DNA from: Eleusine coracana subsp. coracana
Lineage: Eukaryota; Streptophyta; Magnoliopsida; Poales; Poaceae
Direction of reading: 5' to 3'
NCBI GenBank assembly: GCA_032690845.1
Contig: CM064427.1
Location: forward strand, 16,317,501 to 16,381,500
DNA length: 64,000 nucleotides
Positions 10,080 through 20,610 of this stretch are shown piece by piece (the first letter of the stretch is position 1; the number at the start of each line of letters is the position of its first letter). Both the position numbers and the translations under genes were made by a program. The notes under the pieces were generated by a model that did not search any database, was not told the DNA's origin, and was given only the letters and a program-made list of their open reading frames with translations.

Positions 10080-11696
10080 TGTTGGTCGTATCTACGCACC
10101 CACTTATATACCGCAAGAGGACGGTGTGCGATTGTAGCACTTTTTCCCTTGAATCGAGTATTCCAAGGTTTATCGAATCCACTGGGACCTTAGGGATTTA
10201 TTAAACAAAGTTAACAGTAAAAGATCTAGTCAAGGCTACTGTCAAAGTCAGGTTGCATGAGGGGGAGACTAGCTAGCGCAAAAGTGCGCCAGACAGTAAA
10301 TCTGTCGTCGCGTCGATCGGCGTAGGAGTCGAGCCGATCGGCACACTGGTGAAACTGAGCCAAAGTGCGCAAGATCTAGTAAATCTGTGGTTGCGCCGAT
10401 CGGCGCAGAAATTGAGCCGATCGGCACACTGGTGAATCTAAGCCAAAGTTGTTGCGTCGATCGGCACACTGGTGAATCTAAGCCAAAGTGTGCCAGTTTT
10501 TGTAAACCTATGCTGTTAAGTGAGTAGCCAGATATCTACTAGTGAGATCGTATCCAGAAAGTCTAATTGAATAGCATCATAATGGGTAATTACATAGATC
10601 AATGAAAACCTATAATGAGTAAGGCCACCCTGCTTTCTGAGCGGCTCCCGATTTATCGCTGCCGAGAGGAAACCCTTAATTGCGCGAGTACCTTACCCTA
10701 CTCAACTATCCAATAGTGCTGCGCAGGCTTAGTGCTGTCACCGCTAAACCACACTACTAGCATCATCAAGCAACCATAATCAATACAATGTCCGAATACT
10801 ATCCTAATCACCATGATTAAGATAATATCTGCTTACTTAGCCTAGAACTAAGTAATTAGAATAAGCACATGCATGATTATAGAATCAAGATAGACAAATC
10901 ACCAAAACCATCATCAACATATTCAATCATTCTTGAGATACATAGAGTAAGATTCATCCCTGTCGAGATGGCCTACCTTGACGGATCAACTCTTAACTCT
11001 AATGGTTCTTGAAACTCAACTAGAGATCTATTCTAACGAGGCAACCCCTGGTGGCTCTAACTCACGGATCTGGTGTCCCTCTGTTGCCCCCCCCCCCTCT
11101 CTGCGGCGAGGGTTTACAAGTATTTATAGGGGTTTTACTCGTAAAGGACTCAGTTTCTAGCAAATAAGGTGGTTGCGCCGATCGGCGCAGGATTGCGCCT
11201 ATCGGCACAAGCCGTGTCTTCTCTGATTTCTTCCTTGAGTCGGTTCCTCTGTCTTCCACAGCTGCCATGTGGGCCTTTTCCTTCGAGATAAAGTCTTGTA
11301 CTGCACGTTGAGATCTTGAAGTTCTATAAATCTCCTTGAAGTTCCATAAATCTTCTAGACAAATATCTTCAAGTGTCTTGCGCAGATAAACTTTCATAAA
11401 CATGTGGAATGAGCCTCGGTCACTTCTGTGGGCCAAAACACCTGTGCGCCGATCGGCTCATGGACTACGCCGATCGACGCACTGGGCTTCTTCAGTGCTT
11501 TTCGTCGGTTCTGGAATCATGTCCTCTCCATCATCGTATTAATCACCAATTTTACCTATTTCTACAATAAAGCTCTAAAACAACGCATATATAAATATAT
11601 AGACAATATCACAGGTAAATGGCCTCAATTTGTATCAATTATGCTCTAATTGGGGTGATATTGAAATATAATAGGGGCACTTAGGAAGTGCCAACA
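10080..11696 (-). repeat. R1 5' LTR
   Basis: This 1617-bp LTR is bounded by TGTTGG and CCAACA and is followed by the target duplication GTTAG. Minus-strand TATAAATA lies at about 11121-11128. A C/G homopolymer near 11089-11098 differs in length from the 3' LTR. The palindromic GCGCCGATCGGCGC words are at the same relative places as in R0. Confidence 0.92.
11121..11128 (-). promoter_or_regulatory. R1 promoter TATA box
   Basis: TATAAATA on the minus strand inside the 5' LTR, conserved in all three LTR copies of this family in the window. It would drive genomic RNA toward gag. Confidence 0.55.
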
Positions 11697-12014
11697 GTTA
11701 GCCACCTACTCTTTGCAGATGATAGCCTGCTGTTTTTCAAAGCGAATAGGGAGAGTGCATTGGAGATCAAAGATGTCTCGAGACTGTACTGCCAAGCATC
11801 GGGACAACAAGTCAATATGGAAAAATCTTCCATTCACTTTGCGAAAGGGTGTCGACAGAGTGTTAGAGATGGTATCAAGGAGGAGCTAAATGTTCACAAT
11901 GAAGCGTTGAGTGAAAAATACCTTGTTGGTTTGCCATCTGATGTTGGTATTTTCATGATAAGCGCATTCAAGTACCTAAAAGACACGGTGTGGAATAAAG
12001 TGCAAGGATGGATG
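11697..12014 (+). pseudogene. LINE fragment 2: reverse transcriptase catalytic block
   Basis: The frame reads HLLFADDSLLFFKAN, the catalytic FADD box of a plant LINE reverse transcriptase. It continues through YCQASGQQVNMEKSS and NEALSEKYLVGLPSDVG to VQGWM. It continues fragment 1 exactly across the R1 target duplication. It stops where the CACTA-like element begins at 12015, and the reading resumes at 13173 with EQCLLAGGKEVL. Confidence 0.88.
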
Positions 12015-13170
12015 CATTACTGGAATCGACGAGTTTCCCTAGAGTCGAAATCCTAGGAAATGACCCAAAATACCCTAGGGAAAAGCTTTCCTAAGAAATT
12101 TCCTAGGGAACGAGTTCTAAGGAAAAGGTTGACGGGAAATCTCTAGTGCCCTATGGTTTTCCGCCCAAACCGTAGGGAAAGATTGGGACCATGGTTCCCT
12201 ACGAAGCCAAAACGGTAGGGAAACTACGCTGGTAAATTAAAAAAAATAAACAAGGCCCACACACCAAAGCTGCCATCCACTATTGCTACCCGTACGCCGT
12301 CCGCCCACCCGCCCGCCTACCGCCACCCACCCGCCTGCCACCCGCGCAGACTCCGTCGGGGGAAGAATCAACGTCATCGGTGGGAGATTGAGGTCGTTGT
12401 GCCTCCGCTCCGAATCCAGCCGCCGGTCTCCTGCCTTCGCGCTTGAATCTGGCTGTCGCACGCCCGACTGCCGCTGCTGCTGCCCGCCCACTTACCGCTA
12501 CTGCTGCTGTTGTCCGCTTGCCTACCTGCCACCGCACGCCCACCTGCCGCTGCTGCCGCCGCCGTCTGCTTGCCTGCATGCCACCGCACGCCGCAGCTCC
12601 CTACCGGTGAGGTGCAGCGCCCCGAGCCGCCTATGGTGTGCCGCGAGCACCAAGACGAGGCACTCCTAACCTATTGCGTCGACCTCGCCGCTGCCCGCCA
12701 GCTCCCACCCTATGCGACTCTCCCGCTCCCATGGTCCACCGCTGCTCCTAAGATCGGCTGCAGCCGCCCGCATGCCGCCGCTGCTCTTGAGGTCCACCAC
12801 GGCCTGCATGGTACGCCTGTGCACCGCCCCTGCCTTCTCCTCCGGCGGTGTGTGCGTGTGACGTTGTGTGGTGAGTGGAGTGGATGAGGATAAGAGAGAA
12901 GACTAAGAGGAGCCGTGCAGTGAGAGAGTGGTTGAGTGGATGAGGATAAGAGGGAGAGAGTGTGTGTTTGTTTGAAACGAAGACGGGGAATCCTGATCAT
13001 TTCCCTAGGAAAGCATGTAGTGCTCTAGCGAAAAAAACTCTTTCCCTAAGAAAAGAGATAAAGTTATAGGGAAAAGCTCTCTTTCCCAAAGAAATTTCTA
13101 TCCTTAGGAATCTAAAAAATACCATAGGGACACAAAAAAGTTCTAGGGGAACCGGTGAATTCCAGTAGTG
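12015..13170. mobile_element. Non-autonomous CACTA-like DNA transposon
   Basis: This 1156-bp insertion splits the LINE. The right end reads, inverted, CACTACTGGAATTCACCGG; the left end reads CATTACTGGAATCGACGAG, so the first bases are one mutation from CACTA. Subterminal TTTCCCTAGG-like words are numerous at both ends, as expected for CACTA elements. ATG flanks the left side, and ATATG follows the right end, so the 3-bp duplication is imperfect. The middle (about 12280-12860) is a CCG/GCC-rich stretch with long open frames on both strands, all compositional. No transposase was found. Confidence 0.72.
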
Positions 13171-13720
13171 ATATGGAACAGTGCTTGTTGGCGGGAGGAA
13201 AGGAAGTTCTTATTAAAGCAGTAGCTCAAGCTATATTGACATATTCCATGTCATGCTTCCGACTCCTAGGAGGTCTTTGCAAGCATATTGAGGGGCTATT
13301 AAGAAATTTCTGGTGGGGTTGCAAGGACCGACAAAGGAAACCGTGCTGGGTGACGTGGGATGACACGATGAGGCCAAAATTTTGTGGTGGAATGGGATTC
13401 CGAGATATCGAGCTATTCAACTTGGCCTTACTCGCTAAGCAAGCTTGGAGAATCACTAGGGATGAGTCCTCGTTGAGCGCTCGGATCCTTAAACCTGTAT
13501 ACTATTCGAATGGAGATTTCTTGCATGCTTCTCTCGGCTCCAGACCTTTGAAGGTTTGGCACGCAATCTTGGACGGGAAAGAAGTGTTAACAAAGGGGCT
13601 GGCACGGGTGAGACCACAGACATATGGACCACTAACTGGCTGCCTCGAGAGGGCATGATGCGCCCCTTTGGAAATGGGCAACTAAATGCCCCACAGAAGG
13701 TAAGCGAGCTTATTGATGAT
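13171..13720 (+). pseudogene. LINE fragment 3: RT C-terminal region
   Basis: The frame gives GGKEVLIKAVAQAI, TYSMSCFRL, FWWGCKDRQRKPCW and GGMGFRDIELFNLALLAKQ, the standard C-terminal region of plant LINE ORF2. It then shifts frame near 13600 to TTDIWTTNWLPREG and KVSELIDD. It ends at 13720 in the hAT target duplication TTGATGAT (13713-13720). Confidence 0.87.
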
Positions 13721-13800
13721 CAATGTTTTAAATCACCGGCTAAGCCATTTAGCGGTTGATCTGCTAAAACAGCTAATAGCTAGATAAATCAGGATATAGC

Positions 13801-16760
13801 TCTGGCATTTCTGATTTAAAAAAAATTTAAATTACTTACCTTTACTGTTGGTGGGATCCGCTGGCCCCACCTGTCAGCCTCCGCACGCGCCGAGGCAGCG
13901 CTGGCGCACGCGCGAGTGCCAGAGACGACATGCAGCAGCCACCGCCCTGTAGCCGGGCCCCGCCACCGCTTCTACCAGGAGGGATTTACCCCGATCGTCT
14001 CTCTCTCTCGCCTTTCCTCAGTTATTTTCTCTTCCGCTTAGGTTTCTCCCCCTATGTTTCCTCTCCACCTCCGTCGAGCGAGCTCAAAGCTTGAGCTCCG
14101 CCCACCGTTGCCGCTCTCCCGGCCAATTCCGCCCTTCCCCGTGCAACATCCTAGCACCCCGCCATGGCCATTGATTGAGCTCTCCCATCGCAGCTTGAGG
14201 ATTGAAGCCCTTTTCTTTTCTCGGTGAGCACCGCCATCTTCTTGGTTTAGCTCAAAATTCTTGAATTCTACGAAAGCAAATCCAAATTCCTCATAAACAA
14301 GGCTCACTCATTTGATGGCGCATCAGTTGACTAGGTCTTTGGTCCAATTCCGTGGTGGTGTTCGCCGTATTCCAAGTTTTCCTCGCCACCGGCCGTCACC
14401 GAGCTTGCTCTGTGGCCATCCGCCATCGCTTCTGCTCCGGTGAGTAAAACCATCACCAACCAGTCTCTTCCGCACCCTGTGACGTGCCAAGCTCGCCTGC
14501 TAGCCTACTGGTCGAGCCGAGCTCGAGAGCGAGCTCAAGCTCCGACGGCAGAAGCGCCGCGAGAGCCCGCGCGCGAGCTCGAAGAGCTTTCTGGAGCTAG
14601 GCTTGCCGCGCTATTGGGCCGAGCGGCTGAGTCGCAGGGTGAGCGTGCGCGAGCCCGAGTGGATGGGCTGTGGCCCCGACCCGCTGGGCTGCCGAGTAGC
14701 TGGGCCGTGCCCACACGCAGCGCCCGCTGTGCTGCTGGACTGAGCCCAGTGGCAACTGGGCTGCTCCGAGGCCCAAGAGGCCGAAATCAAGTGTTCTTTT
14801 ATTCTTTTCTTTTCCCAGGCTTTTCGATTAAAAATAATTCAAGAATTTACTTAAAATCTAGCAAATGAATTAGGATTCCTAAAATCTTGGAATCAATTTT
14901 GTTAGGTTCCAAATAATTTCCTTTACCACTTTATGAAATAGAATTTAATATTTATTTTATATGATTTTTAAGTATTTAATTAAGTTTATGAATTAACTTT
15001 TAATTGTTAATTAATTTATTTTTGAAGTTAATATTTATTTTGTTAATGATTTTATTTTGTGTTTAAATAGGGTAATTAAGGGTTATTAATTTGAATTAAA
15101 GCATGTTAAACCCTTTTCATTAATGGACTTAATTACTCTTCTTTTAAAGAAAATACTTCAGACAATAGTAATTAAATTCTTAGTCTAATATTTTATCGAA
15201 TCATCATTTTCAATACATTGCATGTCATATTTCATGCATCGCAGATACTAACTTGCGACGTGTTGACGAATCGTATAGGACCAGAGGTGGTAATTGTCGA
15301 GACCGACCCCACACCTGCGTCGTCATATCCGGACGAAACTCAAGTCAAGCCCCGGTGCATCCCACCTATGTTTTTAAATTATTTTTTTTTATCACAGTCA
15401 GTTGAGTCATGATTGTGCATTAGGTTTCAGGAATTGGATGACACCCACCTGCATCATTACCATATCCTAGAATGTTTTTACCCTATACAGGTACAGGTAG
15501 CACGATAGACGCTATGCTTATGTCGTAGGATTGTCGGTAGCTCTGCATAGGATGATCTTAAAGCATGAAGGCTTTAAGTTGATTGAGACATTTGAGATTT
15601 AAATGAAAGTTGATGATGATGATGAGACCGGATGGGCCCCGTAGAGGAAAGGGCAAAGACTGGGTCTTGCAAGGTGGTAGCCCCGTCTATGTCAAATGAG
15701 GACCAAACCGTTGGCGGCTTCATGAACAAGTATTGAACAATACCGATCTATATGCTGGTATGTGGGCCCCAGTAAGCTAATGTACCATAACTACCTCAGT
15801 GGTAGGACATAGCTAACTGTATTTTTCTGGCTGTTAGTGAGATTGAAGTCTTACGGGAGGGAAATGGTGGTCACCCATGGATAACGTCTAGGACAGGTAT
15901 CTAGTGGGGTCTCCATATTCCCGAGGGAGTTAGAAACGGATCGACCTTTGGTTGGGGTTAGTGGGAAAAGTTGTCATATACAACCAATGCAGTGCCTATA
16001 TGTCATATAGTCGGGTTTTACCCAGTTGGTAGAAATTGATTCGAATCGCTGTCCCTCGCGGCAATGAGTACCGCTTATTCGCTTGGCGCGAGCGGAGATA
16101 ATCGAGAGTAACGAGAAGGAAAAGGATTATTTAAAATTATTTAGTTTGGCTTGATAATTTTGATTGCAATAGTTGCAGGATGCAAACCTTATTAATAATG
16201 AACATAATCTTGACCTAAAATTTGACATAGATATCCGCTAGTAAGTGCTGTTTTTCGTAAGTCTGAGTCAACCCACCAGCCAAAGGCCTAAGCATTCTAG
16301 GTGTCGGCCTTAGCCAGCCACGTTGACGGGTCAGTCTTGCGGAGTATACTAGATACTCAGGGTTTGTTCAAATTATTTTATTCTTAGGTGGTGAGCCAAG
16401 CTCTTATGGATGGTCAGAAGGCATGTCAGAGGATGGGAAACTGCCGGAGGGAGGTTCCCTTCAGTAGGAACGCATCCCATCTCCGGAAGAGTAGAAAACT
16501 AGGCGTGCCTCCGAGAGTGAGTTGGATGGACGTGTTTCAAACTTGGTTTCTGAACAGAGAACAAAGTTTTGTTGAGTTTTAAAACTTGTGTTGTAATAAA
16601 TGTTTTTCCGCTGCAAGACTTTTGTTTGTTTCCAAAAACCTAGTTGTATTATACCTTGATGTAATATATTTGGACTTGTGTGAATGTATGTGCTGTTGTA
16701 ACTCGCTTCGTCGAGTGTTCTCCTGTACACAATCCTGGTCATCGTGAAGGGGATGTCACG
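13801..16760 (+). repeat. R2 5' LTR
   Basis: This LTR of about 2960 bp starts TCTGGCATTT and ends GATGTCAC(G). It aligns throughout with 27301-30332. The first kilobase is GC-rich with pyrimidine tracts such as CTCTCTCTCGCC. The rest is AT-rich followed by a patchy conserved part (15280-16350). Open frames at 14038-14868 are by-products of base composition. Confidence 0.9.
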
Positions 16761-16762
16761 GC

Positions 16763-16780
16763 TGGTATCAGAGCAATACA
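16763..16780 (+). other. R2 primer-binding site, tRNA-iMet type
   Basis: TGGTATCAGAGC begins three bases after the LTR end. It is complementary to the 3' end of initiator tRNA-Met and is the usual site in chromoviruses. Confidence 0.9.
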
Positions 16781-17107
16781 GGAGCAATGACATAACATTC
16801 TCAAGTCCGTTTTCAAAACTCTTTTTGAAAATTGTTTTCTTAGGACCTCCCGAGTGAGAACGGCAGATTAGAAAGACATTAGAAGACACGAGTAGATGTT
16901 GCTATTCGTTTTAGAGCATGTTTCTAATTACTAACTTATTAACTTTGAGTTACATATTGTTTGCATCATGTTATTTTGTATAATAAAAATTTTAGGGTTT
17001 GGTGGGTTACGCTTTGTCTTACACTGCCAGTTTTTCCTCTCGCTGTTTTGCTTACTTTGTTTTACTGTGAGAAGAAGTGTTTAACTTGTTAAACCTTTTT
17101 TCTGCAG

Positions 17108-17755
17108 ATGCCACAGGGATAGAGACGCGTTCGTGAGCCTGACGTGCAGGGGGCACGTATGGCAGCCCTAGAGCGTCAGCTCCACGACGTCGAGGCACTG
17201 CTAGTTGACATCACTCAGCAGAGAGACCACCAGCAGGTTGCCTTTCGAGAGCAGTTCGAGGCAGACAGACGTCAGATCCGGGAGTCACGCGCACGGATCA
17301 TGGAGTCGAGTGCTCGGATTGCGGAGCTAGAGGGACAGATGATAGAGATTACAGAGGACCAAGACAGTTTCCACCAGCAGACAATGAACTTGGGGGAGCA
17401 CATGGCAGCGCTTGCTGGAGAGCTTGACGAGACTCGAGAGAGGATTACGGACGTAGAGGTTCAGCTCACGGGGGTTACGCAGCAGCGTAACCAAGCGATC
17501 GAGCTTATGCTCGATTTTGCCGATCAGAGAGACCAGCTTCAGTTACAGCTTCAGAATGTTATGGAGGCATAGTAGATACTTAAGGATCACCACCAGGACC
17601 TTCATGTGCAGATTGCACAGTTGGAGCAACAGTTACCTCCACCGCAAGAGGACGGACAGGCAGCTCCTGAGTCAGGCTTAGACTCTCAGGGACCCCCTGC
17701 TGAGTCCGAGGCCGCACATGCCTCAGACGCAGACAGTCACGCACCACCACAGTAG
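17108..17755 (+). pseudogene. R2 accessory ORF 1, coiled coil
   Basis: A T-rich tract ending in CTGCAG directly precedes an ATG at 17108 (MPQG, then an in-frame stop). The frame is open as a coiled coil from 17144 (ERQLHDVEALLVDITQQRD, with heptad-like repeats through LQLQLQNVMEA). Two stops occur at 17570-17575, after which the same frame gives an acidic, Pro/Ser-rich tail ending ADSHAPPQ at 17755. Intact it would be about 215 residues. I recognise no family; such ORFs are not part of the standard gag-pol. AATAAA lies downstream at 18002. Confidence 0.55.
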
Positions 17756-18098
17756 ATGGTGCAAGAGTAGAGATAGGATGATAGGAGTAGGAGGATAGCA
17801 CCAGTGTTGCTGACAGGATGTCTGATTGTATAGCCACTGGGGAGGAGAGTAGAGTTATGAGTGTCTGCGTAGGATGGCGATAGTCGCCATATTTTTGCTG
17901 ACACAGGTCAGATTGTATAGTGGGTCAACAGTAGACCTAACCTCCCCACTATAGCAGTTTGTACTAGTAGTAGTAGGAGTTGATGTAACATGTTACTAAG
18001 GAATAAAAGTGGATGTTTATAAAAATGTTATAGTTGAGTATGTTTAGAGTAAAGTACAAGCTGATATTGATGTATGTTAATTTTATTTCTCTGCAGAG

Positions 18099-18517
18099 AT
18101 GGCCAGTGGTGGCAATGGCATCGGTGAAGCGGAAGGGCAGCAATGTTATTTGTGTCTAGAGAAGGATGCTCGTATAGCAGAACTGGAAAGCCAACTACGA
18201 GAAAAGAATGAGATGTTGGTCATTCAAGAGGGTCAAATAAATAACAAGGAAGAGCAACTTGTAAACATGGATCAGCAACTTGCAACGGCTAATATTACAA
18301 TCCAACAGTTAGAAGAAGATCTAATTCAGATGCATAATATTATAGTGAACCAGGAATTAGCAACAAAATGAAGAAGCAGAAGAAGAACCGGAGGAAATAA
18401 TGGACATGGAATCGGTAATAGAATCAACGGAAATTCCGCCACTCCAGGATGAGAGTGTTCAAGTGAAAGATTCTAGGGATCAAGAAGTAACTTCCACATT
18501 TCACGTAGAGCAGTGAG
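18099..18517 (+). pseudogene. R2 accessory ORF 2, coiled coil
   Basis: This ORF again begins just after a T-rich tract with CTGCAG (18091-18096). It starts MASGGNGIGEAEG, then CYLCLEKDARIAELESQL and a coiled coil to about residue 85. A stop at 18369 and a one-base shift lead into an acidic tail (EAEEEPEEIMDMES) ending at 18517. AATAAAAGGGG lies 30 bases downstream. The layout copies that of ORF 1: CAG, ATG, coiled coil, acidic tail, AATAAA. No function is known. Confidence 0.55.
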
Positions 18518-18766
18518 CAACGTCGTGTCGCAACGTGTACTTTAGAATAAAAGGGGTTGAAATAGAGGTGCAGTAGTTTCGAGATGATAGGATGAATAAG
18601 GTTGATGTGAACTTTGTGTGTTGACACATGTTTTATGTCAGATTTTACGATGCTAGAATAAATTGTGATTTTATGTGATGTTGTGCCATGAAAATGTTGT
18701 TATCAATTACTCTTGTATTACACATAAGAATTGGGATGCTAATGAAAATGTTTTTCTTGGAACAGA

Positions 18767-19860
18767 ATGGCTGACACAGGAAATGGAAATGGCGCAGAGA
18801 ATTCTTAGCGTGGAGGGGCAGAAGTGCCACCACCTCCACCCACCCTGGCGCAAGCCATTGCAGCCATACTAAATTCTGGTGTGGCACAAGAAGACTTGCT
18901 TTGACAAATAGCTCAAAATACAGCACCACCAGAGCATTGTCTCGGTCATCACGCTTCGGCCAATCAAGCAACTTACCCGGACTTCATAGCCACCCGTCCG
19001 CCTACTTTTTCAGATATAGGGGAACCTCTGGAAGCGGACCATTGGCTACGCACTACTGAGTCCAAGCTGGAGTTGATACCTTGCAAAGATACCCATAAAA
19101 CTTTGTTCGCTGCCTAGCAATTACAAGGAATCGCTGGAGCTTGGTGGGCAAAACACAAGGCAATGCACCCGCATGATCATCAATTTCCTTGGACAGAATT
19201 TGTTAAAGCATTTCGAGACCATCACATCCCAGAGGGCCTTGTTGATCAGAAGCGGAATGAGTTTCTGGCATTAAAGCAAGGAGATATGACGGTGCATGCT
19301 TATTCTAAAGTGTTCAACCGTCTAGCACAGTATGCTCTAGAATATGTGGATACAGAGAACAAGAAGAAAGCTCGATTCAAAGGAGGTTTGACAATAAAAC
19401 TATAGTCTCATATCGTTTTGAATTGGACTGCTAGTTTTAGTGAAATTGTTAGTGATGCCATTATCCTTGAAGATTCTCTACGTATCCATAAGGCTGCTAA
19501 AGACAAGAAAAGAACATCGATGGGACAGGGAAGCGGAGGACCATCCAAGTACAGGTTGGTGTATACATCACCAACAGGTCAGCGCTACCGTGCCACTTCT
19601 TCCCGACCAAACATTTATTGAGCACCTCAGCCACCGCCACAGCAATACCAGTTTCGTCCACCATATCAACAACAGAATGTGCAACAGCCTTGACAATCCT
19701 ATTCGGTACCACCGCCGAATACTTTACCTTGTTATAATTGCGGTCGTCCCGGACATTTCACTCGAAGTTGTCCGTATCCACCGAAGACAAACAATGCGCC
19801 ACGTCCGCAAGCATCAGGACCAAGTCAGCAGAGGAATCGGCCCAAGAACCCTCCAGTGAA
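18767..19860 (+). pseudogene. R2 gag with zinc knuckle
   Basis: The start MADTGNGNG at 18767 follows TTTTTCTTGGAACAG. A gag domain of the chromovirus type follows: PDFIATRPPTFS, DHWLRTTESKLEL, AWWAKHKAMH and TEFVKAFRDHHIPEG. A knuckle CYNCGRPGHFTRSC lies at 19730-19771. Several stops occur (for example near 18820, 18900, 19117 and 19403). It would form the nucleocapsid of the particle. Confidence 0.88.
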
Positions 19861-20290
19861 AACAGGACATGTGAATTTCACCACAATTGAGGAAATACTA
19901 GAAGGAGGACAACTTCTCGCGGGTATGTTTTCTATTACTAAGCATCCCGCTATGTATTATTTGATTCTGGAGCTACTCATAATTTTATCGGCAAAGCATA
20001 CGTTCAACAACATCATATCATGCCATCTGAACTATCATGCCCACATCTTATTTCTACACTTGGGGGTAAAATACTTGCCAACCAAATTGTGGCAAACATG
20101 CCCCTAAAACTGGGTGATAAAGTTTATCCGACAACTTTGATGATTTTGGAAGGGCAAGGGTTAGATGCAATTCTTGGAATGCAATGGATGCATTTTCATA
20201 GAGCAATCCTAGATATAGCTTCTCGAGCCATACATCTAGATTCTCCTATTCATGGCCAAGATTGTTTGACTTTAACCATTCCCAAAACCC
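19861..20290 (+). pseudogene. R2 aspartic protease
   Basis: The active-site block LFDSGATHNFIG is near 19960-19995, reached by a frameshift from gag. ILGMQWMHFHRAILD (second conserved region) is near 20170-20215 in the frame that continues into reverse transcriptase. The D-S-G triad is intact. Confidence 0.85.
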
Positions 20291-20605
20291 TCTTGCCAAT
20301 GGTTAATAAAGTCATTGGAAAATGTTTGGGAGAGATATCTATAGTCTCAGAATATCCGGATGTTTTCCCCGAGGATTTACCAGGATTACCTCCTGAACGG
20401 GATATAGAATTTAAGATAGAACTACAACCTGGGATAGCACCTATATCTCGAAGATCTTATCGGATGTCTCCCAATGAACATGCCGAGCTGAAGGTGCAAC
20501 TACAGGAATTGTTAGATAAAGGATACATACGTCCAAGTTTGTCACCCTGGGGTTGTCCAGCCTTGTTTGTCAAAAAGAAAGATCAAATATTGAGGTTATG
20601 TGTGG
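20291..20605 (+). pseudogene. R2 reverse transcriptase, part 1
   Basis: The frame reads FPEDLPGLPPERDIEF, YRMSPNEHAELK and GYIRPSLSPWGCPALFVKKKD, then RLCVDY, where the S1 insertion begins. The reading continues at 24628. This is the fingers region of a Ty3/gypsy reverse transcriptase. Confidence 0.9.
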
Positions 20606-20610
20606 ATTAT

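Larger units (their letters stand above)
1668..11696 (-). mobile_element. R1: non-autonomous Athila-like LTR retrotransposon
   Basis: This complete element is 10,029 bp, with LTRs at 1668-3259 and 10080-11696, both bounded by TGTTGG and CCAACA. A perfect 5-bp duplication GTTAG flanks it (1663-1667 and 11697-11701). In its own direction the order is 5' LTR, Asp-type primer site, gag with one zinc knuckle, aspartic protease, a spacer, a separate Athila-type ORF, a polypurine tract and the 3' LTR. No reverse transcriptase, RNase H or integrase is found, so it must have moved with enzymes from a relative. The LTRs differ by substitutions and small indels, and the coding frames carry several breaks, so it is not recent. 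Confidence 0.92.

Noticed and set aside
12283..12890. Several open frames of about 100-130 codons in the CACTA-like element
   Set aside because: They are CCG-repeat translations (Cys, Pro and His runs) open on both strands, and no domain is visible.
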